Shown: one piece after another, positions 1 through 10,324 of the stretch
Layout of the letters: the number at the start of each line of letters is the position of its first letter
Position numbering within the stretch: position 1 is the first letter of the stretch
Source of the DNA: Vicia villosa
Taxonomy: Eukaryota > Streptophyta > Magnoliopsida > Fabales > Fabaceae
NCBI RefSeq assembly: GCF_029867415.1
Contig: NW_026706234.1
Location: 1-64,000, forward strand
Direction: 5' to 3'
DNA length: 64,000 bases
Notes under the pieces: model-generated
What the model saw: only the letters and a program-made list of their open reading frames with translations
Database searches by the model: none
Told to the model about the DNA's origin: nothing
Program-made: the position numbers and the translations under genes

Positions 1-152
1 GTTTTGATTTTGATTAATATCGTTATATTTTTATTAAATTATATGAATCTCTCACATCCACATGATTACACCATGACATTTTCATTTAACAAACACAGAT
101 ACAACTAAAACTGAAAAATAAATTAAATTTAAAATAAAGTAGTGTTATCTAA

Positions 153-297
153 AGAAGAAGAGAGAACATAAAAAGTGATTAAGTTATTATTAGTCTTTTT
201 TAGAAGAAGAGAGAACATAAAAAATGATTAAGTTACTATTAGTCTTTTTTAGAAGAAGAGAGAACATAAAAAGTGATTAAGTTATTATTTCTGTTTA
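153..297. repeat. 49-bp tandem repeat, three copies
   Basis: Units begin at 153, 202 and 251 with AGAAGAAGAGAGAACATAA and continue through a shared GATTAAGTTAyTATTA stretch, with only a few substitutions between copies. The third unit diverges after about 290. The repeat is non-coding. Confidence 0.85.
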
Positions 298-376
298 TAT
301 TTTGTATAATTTCTACAATGTGATATTATTTGGAATTTAAGACATTAAGCATACTTTTTTTAAAATGAGTTGAATT

Positions 377-402
377 TGAGAGAGAGGGAGAGAGAGAGAG
401 AG
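377..402. repeat. (GA)n microsatellite
   Basis: An uninterrupted run of GA dinucleotides apart from one GGG interruption. Simple sequence repeat. Confidence 0.9.
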
Positions 403-485
403 GTATTTATACATTCTTGCGTGTGAGCGCTAAAATAACAGAATAATAGTTTATATTTTGACCTATGTGCGTACCAAAAAGAGAG

Positions 486-637
486 GACAAACAAACACAG
501 AGATATACACACATTTATTTTTCTCTGTTGTGCGCATTAAAAAAAGAGAATAGACGGACAAGGAGATATACACACATTTATTTTTGTGTGTTGTGCCCAT
601 AAAAAAGAAGACAGACGGGCACAGGAGTACCCGTCTG
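486..637. repeat. Diverged two-copy repeat ending in a hairpin
   Basis: Two units share AGATATACACACATTTATTTTT followed by a TGTTGTGCsCAT-like stretch and a poly-A/GA tract, at about 501-545 and 561-605. The end of the block, 612-637, is an inverted repeat with arms CAGACGGG and CCCGTCTG and a short loop. No coding function is visible. Confidence 0.6.
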
Positions 638-1144
638 AATGCTAATCAAATATAAAAGAAATGTCTTATGTAACATCCCAATTTTTATTTATTCATTTAA
701 ATAATTATTTTATTTAGTAGTTATTTATTTAATTATTATTTTGTGTGATAATTATTCATTTGTGTGATATTATGCTAATTGGGTTATTAGAATTAGTGAA
801 TAATGAGATAACCGCTATTAGGTCTAATTAATTGGAATAGAAATAATAAGAGATTGGGTAGCTAAGCCCATTAGAGTAAAGAAAGATAGTAAGAAGGATT
901 ATGTTTAGTCTCTCATATATTAATTTTGGAAGAAGAAAAGAGAGAACTCAAGAGAAGAGAAAGAGGAGAAAAAGGGAGAAAGTGAGGAAAACCTAGAAGG
1001 AGATGATTTAACCTAAGGTAAGGGGGGGAATCCTCATTATTGTGGGTATATATGTATGCAATGGATAGTTGTATGCTTAGGATTCTTCATCTCTCTATTT
1101 CATAATTTTCAAAATGTTAGGGTTTGTGTAGAATCCATGAGTTT

Positions 1145-1478
1145 TATTAGGAAGATCCTAAAGTCCCACATTGGTTGAAGATAGAGCATTGAAAAAGTAT
1201 ATATAGAGGGTCACTCCTCACTTTACCAACCGGTTTTGTAAGGATGAGTTAGGTCAAACTCTAATATGGTATCAGAGCCTATCGATCGGACCATGGGCCG
1301 CCCACCGTTAATATCCACGCACCAAGCCCAAAAAGAGTGCTAGGCATGAGGGGGTGTATTAGGAAGATCCTAACGTCCCACATTGGTTGGAGATAGAGCA
1401 TTGAAAGAGTATATAAAGAGGGACACTCCTCACCTTACCAACCGGTTTTGTAAGGATGAGTTAGGTCAAACTCTAATA
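1145..1478 (+). mobile_element. TRIM (terminal-repeat retrotransposon in miniature), 334 bp
   Basis: Two 122-bp direct repeats (1145-1266 and 1357-1478), both starting TATTAG and ending CTAATA, flank only 90 bp. The first repeat is followed immediately by TGGTATCAGAGC (1267-1278), the classic primer-binding site for initiator methionine tRNA. The second is preceded by a purine-rich GAGGGGGTG tract. The element is flanked by AGTTT at 1140-1144 and 1479-1483, a 5-bp target duplication. It has no coding capacity, as is normal for TRIMs, which rely on proteins from autonomous elements. It lies inside the solo LTR 669-2985 and is therefore younger than that insertion or was already carried by its parent. 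Confidence 0.92.
1267..1278 (+). promoter_or_regulatory. Primer-binding site of the TRIM (tRNA-iMet type)
   Basis: TGGTATCAGAGC sits directly after the left 122-bp repeat. This is the standard complement of the 3' end of plant initiator tRNA-Met used to prime reverse transcription. Confidence 0.92.
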
Positions 1479-1594
1479 AGTTTGATGTGAATCATATGTT
1501 AAATAACATGTATTATGTTTTTATGGACTGTTGTTGATGTTTGATTGGGATCCCATAGTCTGAAAAGGGTTTTTGAACGTAATTTGGGGAATTT

Positions 1595-1905
1595 TTTGTA
1601 ACATGAGTCGACACATGTTAGTTTCGGTCGACACATACTATATAGTTTTATAAAAACAAAAGTTTGAAAGTTGTATGTGTCGATATGTAAGCTGATGTGT
1701 CGATACATGTCTTGAAAAATTCTGTTATGAGTCGACACAAAGCAGTATGCATTGACACATAGTGTGCTTTTTTCTAAAAATAGAGACTGGAATATATTGG
1801 GATTGACACGTATGAGCATGTGTTGATACATGTTGTTTTGAAAAATTAAAATTATGAATTATGAGCCAACACATGAGGGTTTGCATCGACACATACTGTT
1901 ATGAA
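1595..1905. repeat. Degenerate array of GTCGACACATG motifs within the solo LTR
   Basis: The motif GTCGACACATG and variants (ATCGACACATA, GTCGATACATG, ATTGACACAT) recur about ten times at irregular 20-40 bp spacing, for example at 1607-1617, 1627-1636 and about 1699-1708. The core GTCGAC is palindromic. The function is unknown. Confidence 0.7.
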
Positions 1906-2695
1906 ATTGATTTTTTTATACATAAATTGTTTTGGACATATCTTCGCTACCGTAACTCCGATTTAACTGCCGTTTGAAGCATTATGAAGCTAATGCAGTG
2001 ATCTTTGTGATGAAAGTGAATGGGTTAGCACTAGATGACCTAATTATTATGTGGTTATGTAAATGACATGTAATTGTGTATGTGTATGTTATGGATTAAT
2101 GTTATTTGGGAATAACATGTATTGGTATTGTGTATCATGTGCTAATTGTGATATATGAAATTGATGAATTCTAATTGTTATGCATTGTTATGATTGTTAT
2201 ATGAAGAATTTGTTGTGCAACATTTTGGTGGATAATTTGAATTGAGCGAATTATTGAGATATGCTTGGATAATTAAGGTTGTGTGATAATCTTAATTGCA
2301 TATATTGTGAGTCTTGTTGCACACGCATTCATGGGGAGATGATACTCTAGTTGGCTTTGATCCTTGTGTGTAAATAGAGGCGTGGCTTTGTTCCTTTGTG
2401 GATTGGAAGCGGTGAACTAAATGCTTATATTTTGAGGGCTTTGGTCTTGTCCGGATCGGAAGCGTGGCTATGGTTCTTGAATATGGAATTGGGAACGGAG
2501 AGCTTAATTTTCACATGGTACCACATGCATGAGTTGCATTAATTGCATTTGGAGTCACATTGATTTTGCTATGTGATATTTGGATTAATGTGTGCTTATG
2601 TGATAATTGGAGATTTGTGTTATGTACAATAATTATAGAACTCATTAAATTATGAAGTGTGATGAATTTGTTGTATTGTAGTGTACTACATTCGA

Positions 2696-2777
2696 TAGGT
2701 GATTATAGTATATGATATAATCATTGAAATTGTTGGTAGGTGATTATAGTATATGATATAATCATTGAAATTGTTTT
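2696..2777. repeat. 41-bp tandem duplication
   Basis: Two nearly identical copies start TAGGTGATTATAGTATATG at 2696 and 2737. They lie inside the solo LTR and are non-coding. Confidence 0.85.
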
Positions 2778-2981
2778 GAGAAGTTATAATTCCGTTGCGA
2801 TTTGCATACTTGAGAAAACATAAAGTTCGATATGTGTTATAATTTGATCATGTGCATGTTAATTGTATGTTTATGTTTGGTTTTCAATTGTATTGGAAAC
2901 GACATGTGGCACCCTTTATTGTATGCATTCTATTTTACTTTGTGAATATATTTGTATATTTGGGGTTTAGAAAAGGGGTGT

Positions 2982-2987
<6 letters not shown>

Positions 2988-3051
<64 letters not shown>
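2988..3051. repeat. (TA)n microsatellite
   Basis: About 31 uninterrupted TA dinucleotides directly beside the right TCTTA target duplication of the solo LTR. Such tracts are length-unstable and may be misassembled. Confidence 0.95.
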
Positions 3052-3055
<4 letters not shown>

Positions 3056-3276
3056 TTTACTAAAATATTATATGTGAACGAATTTCATCCGTTATTAAAA
3101 AAGACGATAAAAAATCTTATCTACAGTAACTATTTCTAGCCGTTGCAAAACATTTTCAAAAAAATATATAGGCTACCGCAACAGCATATGAAATTTGTTG
3201 CCAATTACACTTTACAAGAACAATCTTTTTACCTCTTAAAAATTAGGCGTTGCCGTATAGACAAAATGTTGTAGTG
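3052..3276 (-). mobile_element. Terminus of a CACTA-like DNA transposon
   Basis: Read on the minus strand, the stretch begins CACTACAACATTTTG at 3276, the signature end of CACTA (En/Spm) elements. It is followed by GC-containing subterminal words such as GGCAACGCC and TTGCGGTAGCC in an AT-rich context. The opposite terminus is not found here; it may lie left of the window or have been displaced by the solo LTR and the TA repeat. No transposase is visible. The terminus abuts an exon-like fragment (3277-3444). The family is inferred from terminal sequence only. Confidence 0.55.
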
Positions 3277-3444
3277 ACTTTTGGCTAAAGCAATATCATC
3301 AATGAACCCATCAGATGCATTAGCAACAAACATATCAAGGGTATTTATAGCACTAACCGCTTTATCCACATTCAAATCAATAATTCCAACCACTTTCTTA
3401 TTCCAAATTCTCAACTTCACATAAGTCTTTGTTACAAGAAACAT
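3277..3444 (-). pseudogene. Exon-like coding fragment cut by the CACTA-like end
   Basis: The minus strand is open from the ATG at 3444 for about 56 codons and then runs into the transposon end, changing character at the CACTAC motif. The visible peptide contains the stretches VGIIDLNVDKAVSAINTL and ASDGFIDDIALAK, with a composition more like a real globular protein than random AT-rich translation. I do not recognise the family. An AG before the codons for LRIWNKK could be a splice acceptor. It may be a host exon interrupted by the transposon or a captured gene fragment. A chance open frame cannot be excluded. Confidence 0.35.
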
Positions 3445-4084
3445 TTATTCACATAAGCTATTTTAATTAATAAAAAGTCTTATTGTTTTTATCTATTTAA
3501 ACTATTTTTATTATAAAAGATAAAATAAAATTTAACTGTATTAGAACAAGCTTTAAATTATTTTTAAATTTTTTTGAATATAAATTGAAAAAAATCTTAA
3601 TACTATTAAAATCAAAATATTAATTAAAAGTTTACATCCCCTTTCTTATGGAATAACATGGAAAAAAAGAAGATATTATTACATATCTTTGAAGGAAGAT
3701 TGAACTTATGCTAATGCTATGTTGCAACTTGGCTTTATCTTTAAAGCATGATGCCATTTTCATGTTCGTTATTTGTTTGTTGGCTTTATCTTTAAGGGGT
3801 AACAAAAATATAGCTGTTAAGGAGTAGCAAAAGTACTGAAATTAACTTGGCATGTAATGAAAATAATCAAATAAATGACTGGTTGGAAATAGATGCCAAA
3901 TCCATTTACCATTTTAGAAGGTTTAGCTCTAAATACCCCATTCTTGTACTCTTTGGATAATCTATCGGGAGACATCCATTTTTTATCCATGGTTTTACTA
4001 ATAACTAAGCTAAATATAAACAGTAATTATCTCAATAAAGAGGGGTATTAAAAAAGAACAACTAATTACTTATAGAGAAGTCAG
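3445..4084. other. AT-rich DNA without recognisable features
   Basis: No convincing coding region, repeat or terminus is visible. If the fragments at 3277-3444 and 4085-4230 belong to one minus-strand gene, this would be its intron; that is speculative. Confidence 0.5.
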
Positions 4085-4230
4085 AAAATTCTGGAACCAC
4101 ACACTAATATTCTTAGAAATGATCCGAACTTCACTCTTTACAAGAGAAATCGGAGATGCATCAGCGGCGATGAAACCGGGTAGCAACTATACATACACAA
4201 TTAGGTTCATTAATTCCATTTCAAATATGT
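4085..4230 (-). pseudogene. Second exon-like fragment, minus strand (weak)
   Basis: One minus-strand frame reads LLPGFIAADASPISLVK and continues to about VWFQNFLTSL before a stop near 4075. It lies upstream, in the minus-strand sense, of the 3277-3444 fragment and could be another exon of the same broken gene. No family is recognised and the length is short, so chance is a real possibility. Confidence 0.2.
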
Positions 4231-5509
4231 TTAACTTAGATATAAATAGTATAAATATCATATCTCAATTTAGATATTGCTGTAGCGGGAAAAATCTGAG
4301 ATCGAAGCCATTATGTTGACTCGACTCAATATTTCAGTGAAAGTCGCCACCGCGCTTTATTTTTTCCAAAGGAAAAGGGAAAAGAACGAAAAAAACCCAA
4401 AGTTTGTTTTTTAAAACAAAAAGAAGAGATCTTAGGTACGGGTGTTGTTTATACAAGGGGAAGGTTTTAAGCACCCCTCATATCTGTGGTACTCCACAGG
4501 AACGTTTTTGAAAATCTGTGTCGTGTGTGCTAAAAAAGGGTTTGTTTTATTTTTAAAATAAGCTCGGCAAGACGTTAAGCCTTGTGCCTACATACCTCCT
4601 CGGTGCAATGGAGAAGTCAGAGCTAATGTAGTTCCGCTTAAAAGGAAAAAGCGTTTTTTTAAAACGAATAAAAACTTTATCGTCGTCGGAGAGAAATACT
4701 CAGCCATTGATCTTGAGCATGAGAACAAACGAGTTCTTTGCATCGAAAATGAAAGAAGGGATCCAACTCGGATGGAAATCAACGAGTATGCCACTAGCTC
4801 TTTCACGCGGAAAAGATCTCATTTTATCAATCAATTTCAAAAATCGTGGGGTATAACCATTCGTTTCAACAATTAGTCGTGTCTAAACTTTTTGAAGAAA
4901 AGCCACTAAGGGCAAAAGATATTTTTAAGAAAAGGTTTTGAAAAGGTTGCAAACATAAGAAGGTTTTGTAAAAAGAAAGAAGATTTTGAAAATTAAAGAA
5001 GGGGAGGAGATGAAGAGGCTATCATATTGCGTAAAATAAAAGCTAAGGAAAAGAACGGTCTAACCGAAATAAGAAGCCAACACTTGACATTATGAGTCAA
5101 GGTAGATTTCCCATCCTTTGGACTTATCAACACTAAACCAACACATTATCACTTGGGGATCCAGATGAACTTATTGTCTTAGCACCACTTTGCATTAAGC
5201 ACATTAAAATTCTGACGAAAATCGGGCAGAGTAACGGCTGTTTTCGGGTAAAATCCTTATATCAATGCCTTGGATTTAGCCATCAAGGACTTTCAAGGAA
5301 ATACCTGCATGCACAAACAGACAACAATCCAATGCCAGACAGACAGAATAACAGCAGAGTAATAACGGCATAAGGGTCCAGAGGTACTAAGTCCATAAGT
5401 CCAAATCTCCAGAATGCTAGGGATAGTAACCAATAGTCCAAGAGAGAGCCTTAGGTGTTTTTTAGATTTTTGTTATTTATTAGTGTTTTAGCATAAAAAG
5501 TAAAGTATG

Positions 5510-5630
5510 GTCCAAGTGGACAAAAGAAAAATAGCGGAAGCATAAACATATGTCCAAATGGACAAAGAGAAAATAGCGGAATATAAACGTCCAAATGGAC
5601 AAAGAAAAATAGCGGAATGTAAATATGATG
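5510..5630. repeat. About 40-bp tandem repeat with GTCCAAATGGAC palindrome
   Basis: Three units start at 5510, 5552 and 5589 with GTCCAArTGGAC, followed by AAAGAnAAATAGCGGAA. A similar array occurs in the related solo LTR at about 60268-60345, so the repeat is ancestral to the LTR family. Confidence 0.8.
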
Positions 5631-6322
5631 AAATGATAAAATAAAGCGAAATATAAAGAGCAATATAATAAATTGCGGAAATTAAAGTTAGTTGTTAGAT
5701 GTTAAAGATAACCATCTTGAAACTTGTCAAGTATGTTATCAAAATTAGTAATTAAGATCGATGGTGAGTGAAGGATGTTCTCGGATTTAAATTCAATGGA
5801 CATTTATCAGAAGCTTGATAAAATCATAGCGACTACACGATAAACCTCCATAAGTCTTAAATCAACCGCATACAATTCTCTTCCATATTTGATCTTTTTT
5901 ATTCGGGACACGAAATATTGCGCTATGTTAAGCAGATCGCCAAGTGATTTATGTAGAAATCACCCTACAACGAGGTCGGTCAAAACTTTATGTGCTAATG
6001 CATGCGAGAGAAGCGATATGTAGATCACTCTCCGAAAGCAATACCGCACGAAAAGAAAAAAGGTAGCGATCTAGTCTTTACCAAGAATCCATAGAATTCT
6101 CAAGGTGTTAAGACTTTCATCAATCAAAAGAAAAAAGAAGGAGAAGAAGAATAAAATGCATAAAAGATAATCAACTCACACTATCATTAATATCATTCAT
6201 CTAATATTATGGATTTGGTCATTTCAAACCTATCAACATCCTAGATCCAATGATATTAATGATGTGGAGGAAGAAGGAAGCCAAAACAAGCATAAAAAAG
6301 GCAAAAAACACATTCTGTCCCA

Positions 6323-6431
6323 GGGGAAATCGATTTGCCTAAGGAGGAAATCGATTTCCTTAGTGCAGGTTTTCAAATCTGGCGCAGAAACGGAATGGAA
6401 ATCGATTTCCCTAAGGAGGAAATCGATTTCC
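6323..6431. repeat. Array of GGAAATCGATTTCC palindromes in LTR S1
   Basis: Four copies of the 14-bp palindrome or a one-base variant occur at 6325-6338, 6346-6359, 6397-6410 and 6418-6431. Two more lie at 7139-7152 and 7160-7173. The TATA-like box at 6881-6888 lies between the two groups. The related solo LTR has degenerate copies at about 61065-61170. Confidence 0.85.
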
Positions 6432-6880
6432 TCAGTGCAGTTTTCAAAAAATCAGCATTAAGAAGCATAAAACTTGACTTAAGCAAACATACAAACACCT
6501 TATGATCACATATCAATTGGAGCACGAATTTTCCACCAAATCACCATCAAATAGGACCAATATAGCATCAAAGATGCATTGAACACAAGCAACAAAGATC
6601 TACATCTTAGAGTTTAGGAATTTACCAATTCTTGAACCAAATTGTTGGAGTAACTTCAAGAACAAGCACAAAGTGTGTAGATCTTTCACAATTGGAGATG
6701 AACAAGCAAAGAAAAGAGTGAAATGTAGGAGGCTTAGTTCAAAACTAGTAAGATTCAATGTGAATCTCACTAATTCTATGAGAATGAACTTTGGGTGAGG
6801 GTTTTGGAAAGCTTGAGAAATGAATTTGCAAGAACTTTTTTGGCTATCAAAAGCTTCAGAAATGAGGGAGTAGAGACCTC

Positions 6881-6888
6881 TATTTATA
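6881..6888 (-). promoter_or_regulatory. TATA-like box of LTR S1
   Basis: TATAAATA on the minus strand, in the stretch CCTATAAATAGAGG, is the likely core promoter of this LTR family. The sibling solo LTR at 59050-61453 has lost this region. Confidence 0.6.
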
Positions 6889-7426
6889 GGATGGGAGCAA
6901 GAGTAGTGGCAATTTGGTCTTTTTGCTTTTGGTTAATTAGCTTGTGTTTAATTGGTATTTAAATGGTAAAAATGGTATTTAAATGGTAAAAATGGTAAAA
7001 TGGGGTTTAAGTGGGTTTAATGAAGGGAATTAATTTTGGTGAGGTGGAAAATTGGTAAAATGACAAAAATGATCAAAGAAAATTGGTGCCAAAATGATGT
7101 CATGCTTCCCTCCTTATATTTTTTGAATTTCGCCCTAGGGAAATCGATTTCCCTCATGGGTAAATCGATTTCCATAGTGAAATCTTCAAAAATCTGTTTT
7201 CTTGTACTGTTTTGATTTCTGCCCGATCTTTTACCTGTAAAATATGAACAAAAGAGACAAAATACATATTTTTGGATTTTGGTTAGTATAAAACAAATAA
7301 AAAGCTAAAAGTGCTTGATGATTCCCCTCAAAGGAAAAATGATACCTCAAGATTGTGATCTTGATTGATGATTGAAATGCAAATGATGTATGATCTTAGG
7401 GTCAAAAATTGGGGTATGACAATTGC

Positions 7427-7624
7427 CAACACTTAGTTGTATATAATCAGCTTTGTATTCCAAACATATTCAAAGTCAAGTAAAGATAACGGCAAACATG
7501 ATTATCAATTCATAAACAAAACTGGAATCCAAAACTCATGCCATTGTTTAATTCAAATTTGAAACATGTTAAACCAAGTTCACAACAAGACATAATCACA
7601 CAAACCAAAACCCGGGCAGCCACT
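7427..7624. other. Target-region DNA between solo LTR S1 and the Ogre element
   Basis: AT-rich single-copy-looking DNA with no coding frame of note. Its right end is the ACACC target site of the Ogre insertion, and the same locus resumes at 58678. Confidence 0.55.
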
Positions 7625-9066
7625 ACACCTGTTGCTCCCTAATTTTTGACCACTGAGATCCCAAAATAGCTTAAATATTAGAATCATCATTATAATTATG
7701 CATTTATCATTTGCTAACCAAAAATACAAAAAAATGTTGTTTGTTGCTTATGTCCTAAGATAGGAGACTAATCAAGAAGAAATGGAGCAAACTAGGATTT
7801 TAAGGCCCACAAATAAATTCAACATTCTTCCATGATTCAAAGGATTCTTTAATCAAAATCAAAACCCAAGGATGGGTCAATGCAAGATCAATCACCTTCA
7901 AGTTCATCAGAAGCTTCCATTAGGGTTTTGACCTAATTTCTATGGAGGGTTGGCTTTTAATCAGGAGATGGTTCCAAGACTCAAAATATGATTCAAGGGC
8001 ATACAAATAACCATTATAGCCCATTCATATCATTCATTTGAAGAGGAGATCTTGATTCATTTAAAAATCACAAAACTACAGTTCATTTAGAAAAAGTCAA
8101 CTGTGCAAGTCAACCCTTGACTTTTGAGAAAAATAGTCAACCATGGAATTTTAAGGATCCAAATCATCATCATATGGATATTGAAGACATTTTATCAAAG
8201 AAAATTCAAAGAATACATCAAGAATCAAAAAGTCAACAAAAAGTCAAACTAGGGGTTTTAAGTGTATTTTGACCTAATTCATGGATCTCCAAATTTTGCC
8301 TACACACTAAAAAATCTCCCAACATTAAAGTTGTAGATCTTGGCAAAAAAATAACTTATCACATTGGAACTTTTTCAAAAAGTGATTATTTTGAGAGATA
8401 TGGAATTAAGAAGATAATTATCAAAGACTTCGAAAATTTTCAAGTGTTTTACTTGGATTTTTTCTTAACTTTATGGCCATTTTTCTCAATGATCCAAAAG
8501 GAGTTTGAGGAAAATTTTAACTACTCATTTGAAGTATGTATCAAGGGCTTTCCAAAGAGCTAAGTAGCATGAAAATCCATGGCTTCATTCATGAGATATG
8601 ATTTTGTCAATATGGCACCATGAGCACTTGAGAATGAAGAAGAACATGAAGAAAATGAAGAAGTTATGAACCAAAACCATTTCAAATGCAAAGATTCCTT
8701 TCTTGCAGTCCATATAACTTGTTCAAACCACCATCATCAGAAGATTACACTTTCTTTTGAGCTATAATCCAAGTGATCATTCCATTAATGGCATAAAGAT
8801 CACACTTCCATTTTGATAAAGAGGCTTTATGCAGAAAGTCCACTCTCCTTGAGCCTCTCCCATGTCTCCTTTGCACCAAAAGAAAATTAAACACCACAAG
8901 CAAGCTCTCCAAACTCAGAATAATGTCATAGAAGCATGCTTGAACTTGTACCTTGCCATTGGAACTCCAATTTTCTCATTTCTTCACAAACAAGCAAAGA
9001 AGTACAAAGTCACATGGGAGCTTCAAAACTCTGAACTTTTTCCTCCCACAAACCCTAATTATTGCC

Positions 9067-9074
9067 TATAAATA
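9067..9074 (+). promoter_or_regulatory. TATA box of the Ogre 5' LTR
   Basis: TATAAATA, in the context GCCTATAAATAGAGGGCATTG, is conserved in the 3' LTR at 55570-55577. It is the only strong core-promoter match in the LTR, so transcription probably starts about 30 bp downstream. That would give a U3 of roughly 1.45 kb and a very long transcribed leader. Confidence 0.7.
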
Positions 9075-10189
9075 GAGGGCATTGCTCATTGCATCAATTA
9101 CACCAGAATTCTCCAAGTCATACCTCACTTGAAATTCTCCATTTTCCATCTTTTCACTTTTATAGTGAATTCTTGTTCTGGGTGTCAACTAATGGTTTAG
9201 ACAACTTCTAAACATCATTTAGAAGGTGTCTATACCTTCCTTGGTCTTCCAAACACTTCCAAACCAAAAATAACTTTTTAACCTCCATTAAAGCTTTCTT
9301 TAAGCTCATTACAAGCCAAAACTCAAACCAAACACTTAGCCAATCAAATAATCTTTCACATAGCTTCAATATCACATATAGAAACTGTCCATAACACCCA
9401 AACACCTACCAAAGGCCTTGAACCAGAAATCACCATTTCAAAACTCCATTAAAGAACCTTTGAACTCAAACTTGCAAAAACCAATTCCACTCGTGCGTTT
9501 TGAGGCTTTATGGTTTAGATAGCTTATAAACATCATATAGAAGCTATCGAAACATATGCATTTGATCTGTAACACCATTTTCAAATCACACTAACCATAA
9601 CTTTTTCAGTTTCAAGTTGAAATCGAATTATGAGTTGCACGTGTGATCAAGACTTTTTGAGCATTGCAAAAGCTTCCCTGAGGTTCATAGGAGCTATCTG
9701 AATACTTGAGGGATTCCTTGGTCCTCTCATTTGCGCTCCAGACCTCCATTTTCAGAGGTATGTAACTCAACTTCGAGCTCCCTCAAAAGGAGCTCAATTC
9801 ATGTGCTTCTTGTTACCAAAATGATCTATTTTACATGTTGATTGATAGCCCCAAGGTTCTGAGCATTGATTGTTTGGATTAAGAGTTTAATTTTAAAATT
9901 GATTTCTAGGGTTCTTCATGTTTTTCGAGAAATTCATGTTCATCTTTGATTAATAATGTTAGTTAATCATATGGTTAGATTCGTGTGTTCATTCTGATCA
10001 GTTTAGAATCTTAAAGCTTTGAAAATGATTAAGTTTGGGTAACATTTGAATTTGGCGCCATGGTTGTATTATTGTTGTTCTTCGTGTGTTGAAGGTTGGA
10101 GATGAAGCTCTCAAAATTCCATTTATAGCGTGTTTTAAAAATATAATGTTATGGAGTTGATTTAGTAACGACTACATCGTTACAGCTCC

Positions 10190-10260
10190 ATTGGTTACCA
10201 TGCACCCTTAGTTCTCTTGCCCACAAGGTCTGGGGTTCGAATCCCCCTCGCCACAGACTT
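10190..10260 (+). other. tRNA-like unit 1 in the Ogre LTR (B box)
   Basis: The exact RNA polymerase III B-box consensus GGTTCGAATCC lies at 10234-10244. It is flanked by GGG and CCC that could pair as a T-arm. The upstream part gives no clear A box and I cannot fold a full cloverleaf. The unit is conserved in the 3' LTR, where the B box is at 56747-56757. A degenerate tRNA-derived sequence is more likely than a functional tRNA gene. Confidence 0.5.
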
Positions 10261-10324
10261 TTGTTTTATTTTTGCATTTTTACATGTTTCACATATTTTC
10301 AATTGTTTGCATCCTTTTATCGCT

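Larger units (their letters stand above)
1..668. other. AT-rich intergenic DNA with simple repeats
   Basis: No coding potential is visible. The stretch holds the short repeats listed separately and the left copy of the TCTTA target duplication of the solo LTR at 664-668. It may be the left part of the CACTA-like transposon whose right end is at 3276, since the solo LTR could have split that element; this is inference. Confidence 0.6.
669..2985. mobile_element. Solo LTR of a gypsy-type retrotransposon (contains a nested TRIM)
   Basis: The unit starts TGTAACATCCC and ends GGGGTGTTACA, so its ends are near-perfect inverted repeats of the TG...CA type. It is flanked by identical 5-bp direct repeats TCTTA at 664-668 and 2986-2990. 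There is no primer site, PPT or coding domain, so I read it as a solo LTR left by LTR-LTR recombination. Without the nested TRIM and its duplicated target it is about 1.98 kb. LTRs with TGTAACACCC-like ends occur in plant Ty3/gypsy elements, but the family cannot be assigned without a search. The interior carries a TCGA-centred motif array (1595-1905) and a 41-bp duplication (2696-2777). Confidence 0.85.
4281..7421 (-). mobile_element. Solo LTR 'S1' of an Ogre-like family, minus strand
   Basis: Read on the minus strand, the unit begins TGTCATACCCCAATTTTTGACC at 7421 and ends TTTTCCCGCTACA at 4281. ATTGC target duplications sit at 4276-4280 and 7422-7426. The ends, the GCGGTGGCGACTT stretch near the 3' end (4350-4370) and the GGGGAAGGTTTTAAGCACCCCTC segment (4457-4480) match the style of the Ogre LTRs in this window. 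There is no adjacent primer site or PPT, so this is a solo LTR of 3141 bp. A TATA-like box lies on the minus strand at 6881-6888. A shorter copy of the same family is at 59050-61453. Confidence 0.88.

Noticed and set aside
153..297. CRISPR-like regular repeat
   Set aside because: Repeats are directly tandem without unique spacers, and the context is plant nuclear DNA.
2852..3139. 95-codon open frame across the TA microsatellite
   Set aside because: It consists largely of a (YI)n translation of TA repeats and crosses the solo LTR boundary.
7619..7629. CACTACACC next to the Ogre 5' end as a CACTA terminus
   Set aside because: It lacks the longer terminal sequence seen at 3276 or 62263; the match is only six bases and overlaps the Ogre target site.
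8862..9071. 69-codon open frame conserved in both Ogre LTRs (also 55365-55574)
   Set aside because: The two copies are LTR duplicates, so similarity is expected without selection. The two amino-acid differences are both non-synonymous, there is no recognisable domain, and the frame lies upstream of the TATA box, so the main transcript start would exclude it at the 5' LTR.
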